Source: Protopterus annectens (Eukaryota; Chordata; Ceratodontiformes; Protopteridae). Taken from it: a stretch of DNA of 64,000 nt. Where the stretch lies: contig NC_056745.1 of assembly GCF_019279795.1 (NCBI RefSeq), positions 1,488,052,757 through 1,488,116,756 of the forward strand, in the 5' to 3' direction. This document shows, in pieces, positions 33,244 to 44,330 of this stretch (positions within the stretch are counted from its first letter, which is position 1; each line of letters begins with the position of its first letter). Both the position numbers and the translations under genes were made by a program. The notes under the pieces were generated by a model. It saw only the letters and a program-made list of their open reading frames with translations, ran no database searches and was not told the DNA's origin.

Positions 33244-34203
33244 TTAGTCATGTAAACAATGTGGCAATTTTCTAAGTTGCAGTGCACTTTTAATTGAACA
33301 GTAGTAGTTTAGTCCAGGCTTCCTAAAAAAGTTCAGCTTTAATTGCCACATGAGTTCATATTTCTCCAGAATATTCGGGATGTCTCCTTCAAGATCACCC
33401 ATGTCTATGCGATCCAGGATCTGGAACTTAAAACCTGTGTGTCTTTTATGAAGAGAAAGGTGTTTGGCTAGTGCATTATTTTTACATCCAGAGCGGATTT
33501 CTGACAGATGACATGAAATCCTTCGCTTGAGTTTATTTACAGTCTTGCCAACATAGAATGCATCACATTCATTGCACTGTGCCCTGTAAATTACCTTTTT
33601 AGTGTTACAGTCACCCCCTGCACCGGTTTTAATGATCTTTAAATAAGGGCAATAAAAGCTATCACCTTGCTGTATAAATATAAAAAATGTACAATTAGTT
33701 TCACATCTTTTAGTGTTTTTCTCACATGGTCTAGGTTTAAATTCAAAAAAACTTCTAATATTCCTTACCTTCCTATAAACAAATGATGGGGCTTCACCTA
33801 AGATGTTAATCAGAAAAGGGTTTCCTGTGACAATGTCCCAGTTTTCTTCAATAATATTTTTGATACTGTGATAATCCAAAGTGTATGTCAGGATGCAGCT
33901 ATTTTTGCATTTGTTATTCTCTGTGGGATTACTTAACATTTTTCTACTGGGGAGGTTGAGTGAAGGTGCTTCAGTCCTTTTCAGTTCTATAATGGGTTCC
34001 AGGATGTTTTTTAACATCTGACTTTCATAGCCTCTCACTAGAAAATCATTCTCTAAGTTGTTCAGGTTTCTCAAAAATGGTTCCATCTCTGTGGTAATTC
34101 GAGCTAATCTATAGCCTTGGGATTTCACTGCATTATACATGGTTTTTGTAGGATGTAGACTTTTACTGTGGAGTAATAAGTTAACCCTCGACAGAATCAC
34201 CAC
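33244..34203 (-). CDS. Penelope-like element C-terminal region with GIY-YIG nuclease
   Basis: An open frame of 319 codons. It holds the post-RT region (EMEPFLRNLNNLENDFLVRG), the linker (NIIEENWDIVTGNPF), a cysteine cluster (PRPCEKNTKRCETNC), and a GIY-YIG endonuclease with VIYRAQCNECDAFYVGKT, the arginine in KLKRRISCHLSEI, the H..H pair in LAKHLSLHKRH, and glutamate in ILEKYELMWQLKL, ending PGLNYYCS. The nuclease nicks target DNA for retrotransposition. RT is wholly missing because the copy is 5'-truncated, so the frame is probably not a functional gene; the ATG is chance. It is the best preserved nuclease in the window. Frame 33244-34203 is uninterrupted, unlike its twin at 41595. Confidence 0.85.
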   Translation of the reverse strand: MVILSRVNLLLHSKSLHPTKTMYNAVKSQGYRLARITTEMEPFLRNLNNLENDFLVRGYESQMLKNILEPIIELKRTEAPSLNLPSRKMLSNPTENNKCKNSCILTYTLDYHSIKNIIEENWDIVTGNPFLINILGEAPSFVYRKVRNIRSFFEFKPRPCEKNTKRCETNCTFFIFIQQGDSFYCPYLKIIKTGAGGDCNTKKVIYRAQCNECDAFYVGKTVNKLKRRISCHLSEIRSGCKNNALAKHLSLHKRHTGFKFQILDRIDMGDLEGDIPNILEKYELMWQLKLNFFRKPGLNYYCSIKSALQLRKLPHCLHD

Positions 34204-34320
34204 TGATCTATTCAGAAAACCAACAAGGGTTAACTTGTTGGTTTTCTGAATAGATCAGTGGTGATTCTGTCGAGGGTTAACTTATTAGTCCACAGTAAAA
34301 GTCTACATCCTACAAAAACC
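34141..34320. repeat. Near-perfect palindrome at the PLE dimer centre
   Basis: Arms 34141-34227 and 34234-34320 are 87-bp inverted copies with one mismatch, separated by GGTTAA. This is where the two head-to-head PLE arms meet. Both arms begin at the same PLE base. Confidence 0.95.
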
Positions 34321-35697
34321 GAGAGACAGACTTACAAGACTATCTGCAAATATATAGAGCTGAGTATATTTTTCTGCATTATAGAGCTAAATTGTTGCTT
34401 AGATATCTGTTGTCTTACTGTTCTGCAAATATACAGAGATCAGTATATATTTTTTTGGTTTTATAATTTGCACTCTGATTCCTCACATCTCTGTTGAAAC
34501 TGTCTTCCCCACACCCCCTCATTTTGATTTCTATAGCTTATGTGTTGTTAACTCAAGGTTCCCTTAATTTGACTTAATAGCAGCAGCCTGCATTTAAAGT
34601 AGAACCTGTGTGTTGAGAGACAGCCTTACAAGACTATCTGCAAATATATAGAGCTGAGTATATTTTTATGTATTATACAGCTAAATTGTTAGATATCTGT
34701 TGCCTTACTGTTCTGCAAATATACAGAGATCAGTATATATTTTTTTGGTTTTATAATTTGCACTCTGATTCCTCACATCTCTGTTGAAACTGTCTTCCCC
34801 ACCCCCACCCCTCATTTTGGTTTCTATAGCTTGTGTGTTGTTAACTCAAGGTTCCCTTAATTTGACTTAATAACAGCAGCCTGCATTTAAAGTGGAACCT
34901 GTGTGTTGAGAGACAGCCTTACAAGACTATCTGCAAATATATAGAGCTGAGTATATTTTTCTGTATTATAGAGCTAAATTGTTGCTTAGATATCTGTTGT
35001 CTTACTGTTCTGCAAATATACAGAGATCAGTATATTTTTTTGGTTTTATAATTTGCACTCTGATTCCTCACATCTCTGTTGAAACTGTCTTCCCTACCCC
35101 GCACCCCTCATTTTGGTTTCTATTGCTTGTGTATTGTTAACTCAAGGTTCCCTTAATTTGACTTAATAGCAGCAGCCTGCATTTAAAGTGGAACCTGTGT
35201 GTTGAGAGACAGCCTTACAAGACTATCTGCAAATATATAGAGCTGAGTATATTTTTCTGTATTATAGAGCTAAATTGTTGCTTAGATATCTGTTGCCTTA
35301 CTGTTCTGCAAATATACAGAGATCAGTATATATTTTTTGGTTTTATAATTTGCATTCTGATTCCTCACATCTCTGTTGAAACAGTCCCCCCCACCCCTCA
35401 TTTTGGTTTCTATAGCTTGTGTGTTGTTAACTCAAGGTTCCCTTAATTTGACTTAATAACAGCAGCCTGCATTTAAAGTGGAACCTGTGTGTTGAGAGAC
35501 AGCCTTACAAGGCTATCTGCAAATATATAGAGCTGAGTATATTTTTCTGTATTATAGAGCTAAATTGTTGCTTAGATATCTGTTGTCTTACTGTTCTGCA
35601 AATATACAGAGATCAGTATATATTTTTTTGGTTTTATAATTATCACTCTGATTCCTCACATCTCTGTTGAAACTGTCTTCCCCACCCCCCACCCCTG
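34321..35697 (+). repeat. About 294-bp tandem monomers, 4.7 copies
   Basis: Units begin GAGAGACAG at 34321, 34615, 34908, 35204 and 35494 (spacing 290-296 bp). Each contains two related sub-blocks (TCTGCAAATATATAGAGCTG and TCTGCAAATATACAGAGATC) and a C-rich stretch. They stand at the CR1 5' end like promoter monomers of some LINEs. Confidence 0.9.
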
Positions 35698-36400
35698 TTC
35701 TTGGTTGTAGTTTAAATTTGGTGGCTTTTGCAGTGCCCACCCCACTGTAGATTTGATCTAGGACACTCCCCCAGTCCCATCTCTTTACCGCATTCTACCT
35801 AATAAACCCTTTCTGCACTTGCTTTTAGTCCTTTATTAATTTAATTACATTTTTTCAAACTGTGTGTGGACTAATATTGCTACATACTCAAGTGTGCCAG
35901 CTTGCACTGCATGTGAATTGTTTTTCCTACTGTTTTTGCTACTTTTCTGAAAAAAAAAAATTGTAAGCCTGTTTCCTACCTTTCCTGTAATTAGTGTTCC
36001 AGATACAGATTTGCTGTATCCAGGACTATTTGTAAGCTTCTGAGCCCCCCAAGCCTTTCTGTGTTGGAGGGAAACCTTCTAGCTTATCAGTGGGAGTGGT
36101 AAGCACTAGGTAACCTGTCTACCACATAAGGAGTGGTTCTGGCCCAGAATTTGTAGTTATTGGCCGTTTGAGCAGTCTTCCATCTCTCTCAACTTTCTGA
36201 TTTGAAGGCCTGCATTTGCACTTGTTTCTGTCCTGTAACTCCTGGGCCCATCTCATTTGCTCACTCAAAAAAAAAAAAAAAAATGTATCTGCTTTTACTG
36301 TATTTGTGTTTTTTCCTACTTTATTTTGCTTTTGCGTCATCTTAAAAGTACTCAATTGTATTTATTACTGCTTGGTGTAACTCATTCTAAGCCTTTTAGT

Positions 36401-37370
36401 TTAAGCACTTGGGCTTCAGACCAGTTGTTTTACATTAAGAAGGCTTGTGGTCTGCACTGTAGTGGCAGAACAGGTAGCTTACATCCTTCTAAGTTGGGAA
36501 CTGCTGACTGAGGGCTCAGTGTCTGTTATTCTAAAAGTGTATTAATTCTGGTTTAAGCACTTGGGCTTCAGGCCAGTTGTTTTACATTAAAAGGGTTCGT
36601 GGTCTGCACTCTTGTGGGAGGAGAGGCAGGACTCTGCCCTTCTGAGCTGGGAATTTCTGGTTAAAGGCTTCTAGTGCCTGCATATTTGAACTGCTTCTTA
36701 CTGAAATTGGTACACCTTGTTTGCTGTAGCATAGACTAGATGCAGGCCTGCTGAATCTAGCTTTGTTTGTATAACTTGAGCACTAATCCAGGCATTCTTT
36801 AAAGTATTAAATTGTATGTATTACTGCTTGGTAGTAACTTGATTAAAGTGTAGCTATCATTCTAAGCCTTTTGGATTAAGCACTTGGGCTTCAGACCAGT
36901 TGTTTTACATTAGGAAGGTTTGTGGTCTGCACTGTGGTGGCAGGACAGGTAGCTTACATCCTTCTAAGTTGGGAACTGCTGATTGAGGCTCAGTGTCTGT
37001 TATTCTAAAAGTGTATTAATTCTGGTTTAAGCACTTGGGCTTCAGGCCAGTTGTTTTACATTAAGATGATTTGTGGTCTGCACTGTAGTGGCAGAACAGG
37101 TAGCTTACATCCTTCTAAGTTGGGAACTGCTGATTGAGGGCTCAGTGTCTGTTATTCTAAAAGTGTATTAATTCTGGTTTAAGCACTTGGGCTTCAGGCC
37201 AGTTATTTTACATTAAAAAGGTTCATGGTCTGCACTCTTGTGGGAGGAGAGGCTGGACTCTGCCCTTCTGAGCTGGGAATTTCTGGTTAAAGGCTTATAG
37301 TGCCAGCATATTTTAACTGTTTCTTACTGAAATTGGTAAACCTTGTTTGCTGTAGCAGAGACTAGATCCA
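36401..37370 (+). repeat. CR1 5' UTR monomers, 152-bp and 323-bp types
   Basis: TTAAGCACTTGGGCTTCAG recurs at 36401, 36553, 36876, 37027 and 37179. Spacing is 152, 323, 151 and 152 bp. Short units carry GGTAGCTTACATCCTTC; long units carry GGACTCTGCCCTTCTGAGC and a following unique stretch. The block lies directly upstream of ORF1. Confidence 0.9.
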
Positions 37371-37734
37371 GGCCTGCTGAATCTAGCTTTGTTTGTATGC
37401 TTGTTGTTTGTTTGCTTGTTATTTCCCTGAAATGCTAATTCCACCTAAAATGCGGCTTTTCAGAGCTTCTGTGGATCCCTAGTGATATCTGCATTGCTTA
37501 CTGTACTTATTTCCTTGTTTCACTTGAAAGAAAGTTACTGTTTGTCATTTTTGCATTTAAGTTACCTGTAATACATTGCATTTAAGTTACCTGGCACTTG
37601 CTCACTAAAGCAATTATATAAGTCAGCACTAAAAAATTAAAAGCACTACACCCTCACAAACTCCCCTTGAGTACCTTGTTCCCCATTGGCCCTTTTTTTT
37701 TCAATTATAAAGGAATTCCCAATACTATTCTAGC

Positions 37735-38640
37735 ATGTCCAAAGGTGAGTTGTCAGTCTCCTCTCTGGTCCAGCTGGTGAATCTGGGAATCTTGAGGCAA
37801 TGTTACAACTGCCTCATGTACACAGACAACCCTCTCCTCCTCCCAACAAATTCCAACACATGTGAGAGATGCAACCATATAGCCATACTGGAGGCTAAGC
37901 TCTCTCAACTCAGTACTGGCGAAACCAGTCAGGAGGAGAAGGAAACCACACTCACTACAATTCCAGTCTCACATAGATCTACCACCACAGCAAACCAAGC
38001 ACATAAACACACAAAAACATACTCGGAGGCTCTAAATAAAAATCTGCCTAAGCAGCAGAGACCTCCAAAGCAGACACCCAAGCCACTGCTACCCCAAAAC
38101 AAAACACGTGCAACACATAGCTCACAAAGCCAGTGTGCAGAATAGTCACAGCCCTTAAGGCTAAACAATACACCTGATACACTTGTAATAGGTGACTCTA
38201 TCGTCAGGCACACTGACGTCCCGTTCACCAGGCTGAGCAAGGAGAAGGTCATGGTGAGCTGCCTGGCAGGCGCTAGGATCCGCCACATAACACAAGCACT
38301 CAGGTCACTCCAAGGCAAGTACAAATATGACTCAGTCATTGTCCATGCTGGTGTGAATGACCTGAGACGTACCTCTCTGGACTACATGAAAAGAGACATA
38401 GAGGAGCTCTCTGAGCATGTAGCCCAGGCCGGTATGACCCTGACCTTGAGTAGCATCTTACCCTCACCAAGAATGATGCCACAATATGAAGACAAGATGA
38501 TCAATTTCAACAATTGGCTTAAGTATTGGTGTCATTCAAAGGGGATCCAATGCCTGTCAGCCTGGGATGACATGCTCGACAAGCCACGATGCTTCACTAG
38601 GGATGGCTTGCACCTGTCACCCTTGGGCTTTGGCAAAGGC
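37735..38640 (+). pseudogene. CR1 ORF1: zinc finger, coiled coil and SGNH esterase
   Basis: The N-terminus has a CxxC..CxxC finger (CYNC and CERCNHIAILEAKLSQL) whose second half runs into a coiled coil, as in CR1 ORF1 nucleic-acid-binding proteins. A basic proline-rich stretch follows, then an SGNH-hydrolase/esterase domain: block I LVIGDSIVRH, block III VHAGVNDLRR, block V DGLHLSPLGF. One TAG at 38143-38145 lies between finger and esterase, in a position compatible with C-to-T decay of CAG. The start is the ATG at 37735 just after the 5' UTR monomers. The esterase of these LINEs is thought to act on lipids or membranes; its exact role is not settled. Confidence 0.85.
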
Positions 38641-41483
38641 TCTTGTTACCCCCAGAGTGCTTTTTTTAGGCAAGGCTCAAAAGACAAACCCACCTCCATA
38701 GGTATCACAAGGGATAAGAAACTAAGAGTAATGCTACTCAATGCCAGAAGTCTAAACCTCAAGATGCATGCACTCAAACTCTCCTTAGCATGGAGAACAT
38801 CGATATCTGTGCAGTAACAGAAACCTGGTTCAAGGCTCCGAGAGCACCCCAGCACTACCAGGTTATACCTCATACCATGCTTTTGGCCCCAAAACTTGGA
38901 CCGAACCACAAAAGGAGGGGAGTATCAATATTCACAAAGATACCCACACTTCCAGGTTGGTGGCACAGCACAAGCATCAGAGACTATCCATGTGCAACTA
39001 ACAGTGGGTAAAACTGCCTTCCAGTTTATAGCCTGCTACAGACCACCCTCCCAAACCCAGGAACCCCACTCGGTCTTCCTGAGAACACTGGAAAATATGA
39101 AGGTCTCTCCAAACACCATTATATTGGGCAACTTCAACTACCCAAACATAGACTGGGAGCATTACTCTAGCTCCAACACCCTAGCCCAAAGGTTCCTAGA
39201 ATTTATAAACTCAAATGCTATGGAACAACTTGTTACCACTCCCACAAGAGGGGAAAACATACTGGACCTGATCATCACCAACATGGGGACTCTATGCTCC
39301 AGACCAGAAGTGTATCCCTCGCTGGTAAGATCAGACCATAAACTAATCTCACTGGATATTCACATCCCGACTCCACCCCCTGCCCTGAAAACCACAGTGA
39401 AAAACTTCTCTAAAGCAAATTTCACACTCCTCAAAACCGAGGTGGAATCCTTCAAAGCCCCCGGGCCTGTGGAAAATACGGCCCAGACCGCAGAATCCTT
39501 TATAAACGCATTCTATGAGCAACTTCAGGAATGCATGGATCATGCAATCCCAAATAAAACCAAGACCCAATCCTCCAAAGGCAGACGTCCTGTCTGGTGG
39601 ACCCCAGCCTGAAACAAACTATACAATAGAAGGAGGAAGCTACTACATGATAGAGCAAAATCCCAAAAAGGGAAGGCATCTCTGATCAGTATTAGCAAAA
39701 AACTATGGGCACTCATAAAATCGGCTAAGGCCAGCTTCGAGAGAAAAATTGCACAGGACACTAAGGATAATCACAAGGCTTTCTTTAGTTATGTTAGGAA
39801 CCTGGGTGGGAATTCCTAGATATGCTCATAATTAGTCCAAAATGACAAAAAATACACCAAACCCACAGACATTGCCAACATCCTAGCTGACAGGTTCAGC
39901 AAACCCTCCCCACCAAAAGGGCAAATATCTATCCCAGCAGAGTGCTGCCCCTCTGACATCTCAGATGCTCAGGTAAGAGCTGCCCTCTCCAAAGCAAAAA
40001 AACACAGCATCAATGGGACCAGACGGTGTCCCGGGCTGTGTCCTACATGAACTCCAAGAAGAGCTAAACCCAAACGTAAAACTACTGTTCAATCTCAGCC
40101 TTACTACAGGATATGTACCCAAAGAGTGGCGTACAGCAACAATGGTCCCTCTCCACAAAGGTGGTGCCTCAACGGATCCTGGAAACTATCGCCCCATAAG
40201 CCTGACTAGCTTGGTCTGCAAAGCTATGGAAAGGATCATCATGGCCCTCATAAATAAAGATATTGGGGACCTACAGACACTGGATCCTACCCAGTTCGGC
40301 TTTGTTAAGGGCAGATCCTGCCTCTTTAACCTGGTTGATTTCTTTGAAACAGTCACCAAGGCCATTGACGAGGGGAAGGTGGTCCACACAGCCTACCTGG
40401 ACCTCACAAAAGCCTTCGATACAATACCCCACTCGGGCATTATAGATAAGCTCACCAGCTTAAATATAAACCCCTATGTCACTAGATGGGTTGCAAACTG
40501 GCTCAAGTACAGAACCCACATGGTTAGAATTGCTGGAGCCATGTCAGACTCCAAACCAGTTACAAGTGGCATCCCACAAGGCTCAGTCCTGGGACCTCTC
40601 TTGTTCGGTATATATTTCTCGGAGGTACAGGCCAACACGGAAGGACTGTGGCTGACCAAGTTCGCAGATGACTGCAAACTGGGTGCCATAATCGACTCTC
40701 CAGCTGACACAAGCATCCTCCAAAAGGGCCTCATAGAAACAGACAACTGGTGCCAGAGCCATGGCCTCAAGCTAAATGCCAAAAGTGTATAGTCATCCCC
40801 TTTGGCAAAAACAAAGTGCCCACAAATTACCACATAGGTGATAATCCATTAAGTACAGAAGAAGTAATTAGGGACCTGGGGACCCAAGTTGATAGCAATC
40901 TCTCATTTGACAACCACGTGGCCAAAGTGGTTAGAAAACATTTTATATAGCCCACCTAATCATGAAGGGATTCACATCTAGATCAGGGGAGGTCATCTTG
41001 CCTCTTTACTCATCCCTCATCAGGCCCATAATTGAGTATAATGCCCCTTTTGGGATGTACCTTACCAGACACCTGCAGCAACTGGAAAGACCCCAAAAGT
41101 ACCTCACCAAGAGGATCAAAGGGCTCAAACAGATGCCATATGCTGCCCGGTTAAAGAAACTCCAGCTCTACTCACTGGCATACCGCCTGCTCAGAGGCGA
41201 TCTGTGCCTAACGTATAAAGCCATGTCCAACCCGGAATTAATGGACATGCTGCACCTCAGAAAATCCAAATCCCATCGAGCTACGCGCTCGAGAGACTTG
41301 AACCTCAGCACTGAAATAAATAGGACATGCTGGAGGGACAGATTCATAACCCAGAGGCTCCCTTCACTCTGGAATAAAATCCCAGTCCAGGTTAGGCAGA
41401 GTCCCTCATTGACTCTCTTCAAGAGGAATCTTACCCCGGGTATCACTTCTGTGTCACTGTTAGACAGAGGCACAGTATACTAA
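38641..41483 (+). pseudogene. CR1 ORF2: endonuclease and reverse transcriptase
   Basis: Endonuclease: LRVMLLNARSL (38725), ICAVTETWFK (catalytic E), IACYRPPSQTQE, GNFNYPNIDWE, RSDHKLISL. The usual GDFN aspartate is N. RT: NYRPISLTSLVCKAMERII, LDPTQFGFVKGRS, AYLDLTKAFDTIPH (motif A), SGIPQGSVLGPLLFGIYF (motif B), KFADDCKLGA (motif C). C-terminal part: PLYSSLIRPIIEYNAPFG and LPSLWNKIPVQVR, ending near 41483. Frameshifts at about 38815-38900, 40000, 40790 and 40945, and stops near 39610 and 39819, break it. From 38146 to 38817 the esterase frame runs without a stop into the endonuclease, so the ORF1/ORF2 border is not visible. Confidence 0.95.
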
Positions 41484-41594
41484 CCTCAAAAAAGGGCATA
41501 GCAAAATTAATTTAAAATGGGTGGCGAAAGCCAAACACACTCTGGCTAGGCTTATAAATGCCCTAGGGCAGATAGCCTAGTATGAACCTATGAA

Positions 41595-43414
41595 CAAAAA
41601 ACAAGTATAATGTAGTGAAATCCCAAGGCTATAGATTAGCTCGAATTGCCACAGAGATGGAACCATTTTTGAGAAACCTGAGCAACTTAGAGAATGATTT
41701 TCTAGTGAGAGGCTATGAAAGTCAGATGTTAAAAAACATCCTGGAACCCATTATAGAACTGAAAAGGACTGAAGCACCTTCACTCAACCTCCCCAGTAGA
41801 AAAATGTTAAGTAATCCCACAGAGAATAACAAATGCAAAAATAGCTGCATCCTGACATACACTTTGGATTATCACAGTATCAAAAATATTATTTAAGAAA
41901 ACTGGGGCATTGTCACAGGAAACCCTTTTCTGATTAACATCTTAGGTGAAGCCCCATCATTTGTTTATAGGAAGGCCAGGAATATTAGAAGTTTTGTTGA
42001 ATTTAAACCTAGACCATGTGAGAAAAGCACTAAAAGATGTGAAACTAATTGTACATTTTGTATATTTATACAGCAAGGTGATAGCTTTTATTGCCCTTAT
42101 TTAAAGAAGATCATTAAAACCAGTGCAGGGGGTGACTGTAACACTAAAAAGATAATTTACAGGGCACAGTGCAATTAATGTGATGCATTCTATGTGGGCA
42201 AGACTGTAAATAAACTCAAGCGAAGGATTTCATGTCATCTGTCAGAAATCCGCTCTGGATGTAAAAATAATGCACTAGCCAAACACCTTTCTCTTCATAA
42301 AAGACCACAGGTTTTAAGTTCCAGATCCTGGATCACATAGACATGGGTGATGTTGAAGGAGACATCCCGAATATTCTGGAGAAACAGAAACTCATGTGGC
42401 AATTAAAGCTGAACTCTTTTAGGAAGCCTGGACTAAACTACTGCTGTTCAATTAAAAGTGCACTGCAACTTAGAAAATTGCCACATTGTTTACATGACTA
42501 ATTGTATTTTATTTTATTTTTTTCTACAAATTGGTTTTACATACCATTTCAAATCATTTGAAATTTAAGTGTATATTTTGTTTCCATCATCATACATATA
42601 TTTTTTTTAATTTTTATTTATTTATTTATTTATTTTCTGGTTCTCTTTTTTTCCACTTTATTCAAAATGAAGGTAATAACAATACTAACTAATTATACAA
42701 TTATATAGGTTTTTAGGGTTCTTGTACACAGACCTGAAGAAGTCTAGAAGGACGAAAGTGATCTTTGTTAACGATAGGTTATGGAAATAGAAACTGATTT
42801 TTACATGCAAAATGTATATGTATATATTTATATATAATTTTTGATCGCAAAATTAACTAAGGTTGATATATTTCCAGCCATGTAGTATATTGCCTTGTAT
42901 AAAATCACAAACTTAATAATCTACTTAATAATTTGGTTAAATAAGATGTACCATTAAAGTACATTAGGGCTATATATTATTATGACAGTTACTAGGTAGG
43001 GCAGGACCAGCTGGAATGTCACACCGATGGGGGAAGGGATGTGAATTTAACATGTGTACCAATAACACTTTGTTTTACAGCACAATAAACCACTCCCATG
43101 CCTGATAAAAAGTATATATATATATTTAGAAAGCTTGCGAGGAAATTATTACTCTATTTTTGTTTTACTTGGATCGCTTGTCTATGTACTTAATAAAGGA
43201 TTTTCGACTGGAAACAGACTGCCTGCCTTGCTTAGATTACTTTTGAATACTTAGTAATGCTGTAGAATTATATATTTTCTATTATTACTTTTTGACTTGA
43301 CGAGTTTACGTTCGCTACTTCTACTACTATTGTCTGATCTGATTAATATACAGTGATTAACTAGAAATATATGGACTGAAAATCTTCCACACAGAGAAGT
43401 TTCTTACACTGTTT
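41595..43414 (+). pseudogene. Penelope-like element, right arm of dimer 2
   Basis: Plus-strand twin of 32285-34203. It reads KSQGYRLARIATEMEPF, FLVRGYESQMLKNILEP, then after a TAA at about 41893 ENWGIVTGNPFLINILGE, the cysteine cluster PRPCEKSTKRCETNC, and GIY-YIG CDAFYVGKT with a TAA replacing a codon just before it (near 42176). The nuclease C-terminus is shifted after LSLHKRP. The 3' UTR (42500-43414) parallels the left arm, with a TTAATAAAGGATTTT segment near 43191. It carries more disabling changes than the left arm although the two should have arisen together. Confidence 0.9.
42734..42758 (+). ncRNA. Hammerhead-like motif, PLE dimer 2 right arm
   Basis: CTGAAGAAGTCTAGAAGG then ACGAAAG. 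GTC and GAC can pair as stem II if one A is bulged. Closest in the window to the canonical CTGANGA-stem-GAAA core. Confidence 0.4.
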
Positions 43415-43431
43415 TGTAAAAGTAGAAAGTA
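43415..43431. repeat. Target-site duplication, right (PLE dimer 2)
   Basis: Same 17 bp as 32268-32284, some 11.1 kb apart. Confidence 0.75.
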
Positions 43432-44049
43432 ATAACATTCCTATAAGTAACTGTAATGATTCAAGTGCCATCTGAGAAAATTAACCTATTAACAACAGAC
43501 ACAATTATTACTGGACTTGATTAATCAAAACTTAGAATACACCACTCATGAGCCAGCCAGGGGTAACAATACTCAGTGAAACCAATTTACAGTTCTCAAA
43601 AAAAAATGAAAGTCCATTTTCATGAGATAAAATCTGGGAGATAATCCAGTGATTTGGCAATTTTGAGTCATTGCTTTGATTTCATTAAATTTTATTGTGC
43701 TTCTTTGTAAATGCAAAATTAAAACATATTATTGGTGTAGGACACGCAATAAAACAAGCTGAAAGTATAAGTAACAAATATGAAAAGAAACAGCAGTGAT
43801 GACAAATAACTGCTCTGGCCTAAAATACCAAATTCCATGACAATCCCATATTTTTCAATAATCAGATAATTCAGATATGGGATTTATTGGTATTTTTAAT
43901 GGAAGAATGGACAGTAAGTGGCCCTGAACATATTTTAAAGCATATTAATACACATTACAGCTGTTTGCTGACACGTACATGGCACTCCCCATACTGAATC
44001 GCATTGATCATGATAGCATCATACTTAACCTAAGAACCAGAAACTACAG
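43432..44049. other. Unassigned AT-rich DNA
   Basis: No recognisable gene or repeat. Confidence 0.5.
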
Positions 44050-44330
44050 ATTGGAAGCTCTTCCAAACTTGCTAGGCATTTCTTCATGAGATGAAAGGTC
44101 TTGCTACCAGGCAGAACTGTTAAAATCAAACACTTTAATAAAAAGCTAAAATCCAAGCTCAAAGTTAAATTCCAAAGTGTCGAAGTAAAAAACTTGAAAG
44201 TAAATCCAAAAGATTCAAAACTAAACAACGGACAAGCGTTTTCACTTATCATCCTTCTTCAGATCCTGTTGTTTCTTGTTCCTTTGGAGTCTTTTAAAGG
44301 GTAGTCGCCAATGAAAAGAATCTTATCTTA
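44050..44330 (-). mobile_element. 3' tail of a third Penelope-like element
   Basis: On the minus strand, after the 68-bp array, comes GGATCTGAAGAAGG and GATAAGTGAAAACGCTTGTCC, then an AT-rich tail with TTATTAAAG. It has the same layout as the tails of the other PLEs here. The exact end (about 44050) is a guess; no TSD found. Confidence 0.6.
44238..44262 (-). ncRNA. Hammerhead-like motif, third PLE
   Basis: CTGAAGAAGGATGATAAGTG then AAAAC: CTGANGA followed by a GAAA-like box. Degenerate. Confidence 0.3.

Larger units (their letters stand above)
34321..41594 (+). mobile_element. CR1 LINE, near full length with long 5' UTR
   Basis: A 5' UTR of about 3.4 kb made of two blocks of tandem monomers is followed by ORF1 (zinc-finger, coiled coil, esterase), ORF2 (endonuclease and RT), and a short 3' UTR ending in GATAGCCTAGTATGAACC then TATGAAC, the CR1-type 3' end. 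It is inserted in a PLE arm. Damage: a stop in ORF1 and frameshifts in ORF2, so not autonomous now. Placing the 5' boundary at 34321 is inferred from the PLE break. Confidence 0.85.
32285..43414. mobile_element. Composite locus: head-to-head PLE dimer 2 split by a CR1
   Basis: The left PLE arm (32285-34227, minus) and right PLE arm (34234-34320 and about 41595-43414, plus) are inverted copies of one family joined by a 6-bp spacer. A CR1 element (34321 to about 41594) sits in the right arm. The PLE sequence stops at 34320 after CTACAAAAACC and resumes near 41595 at AAGTATAATGTAGTG, matching the uninterrupted left arm (complement of 34110-34141). ACAAAAA-type sequence on both sides is a likely CR1 TSD. 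The whole is bounded by 17-bp direct repeats. Confidence 0.85.
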
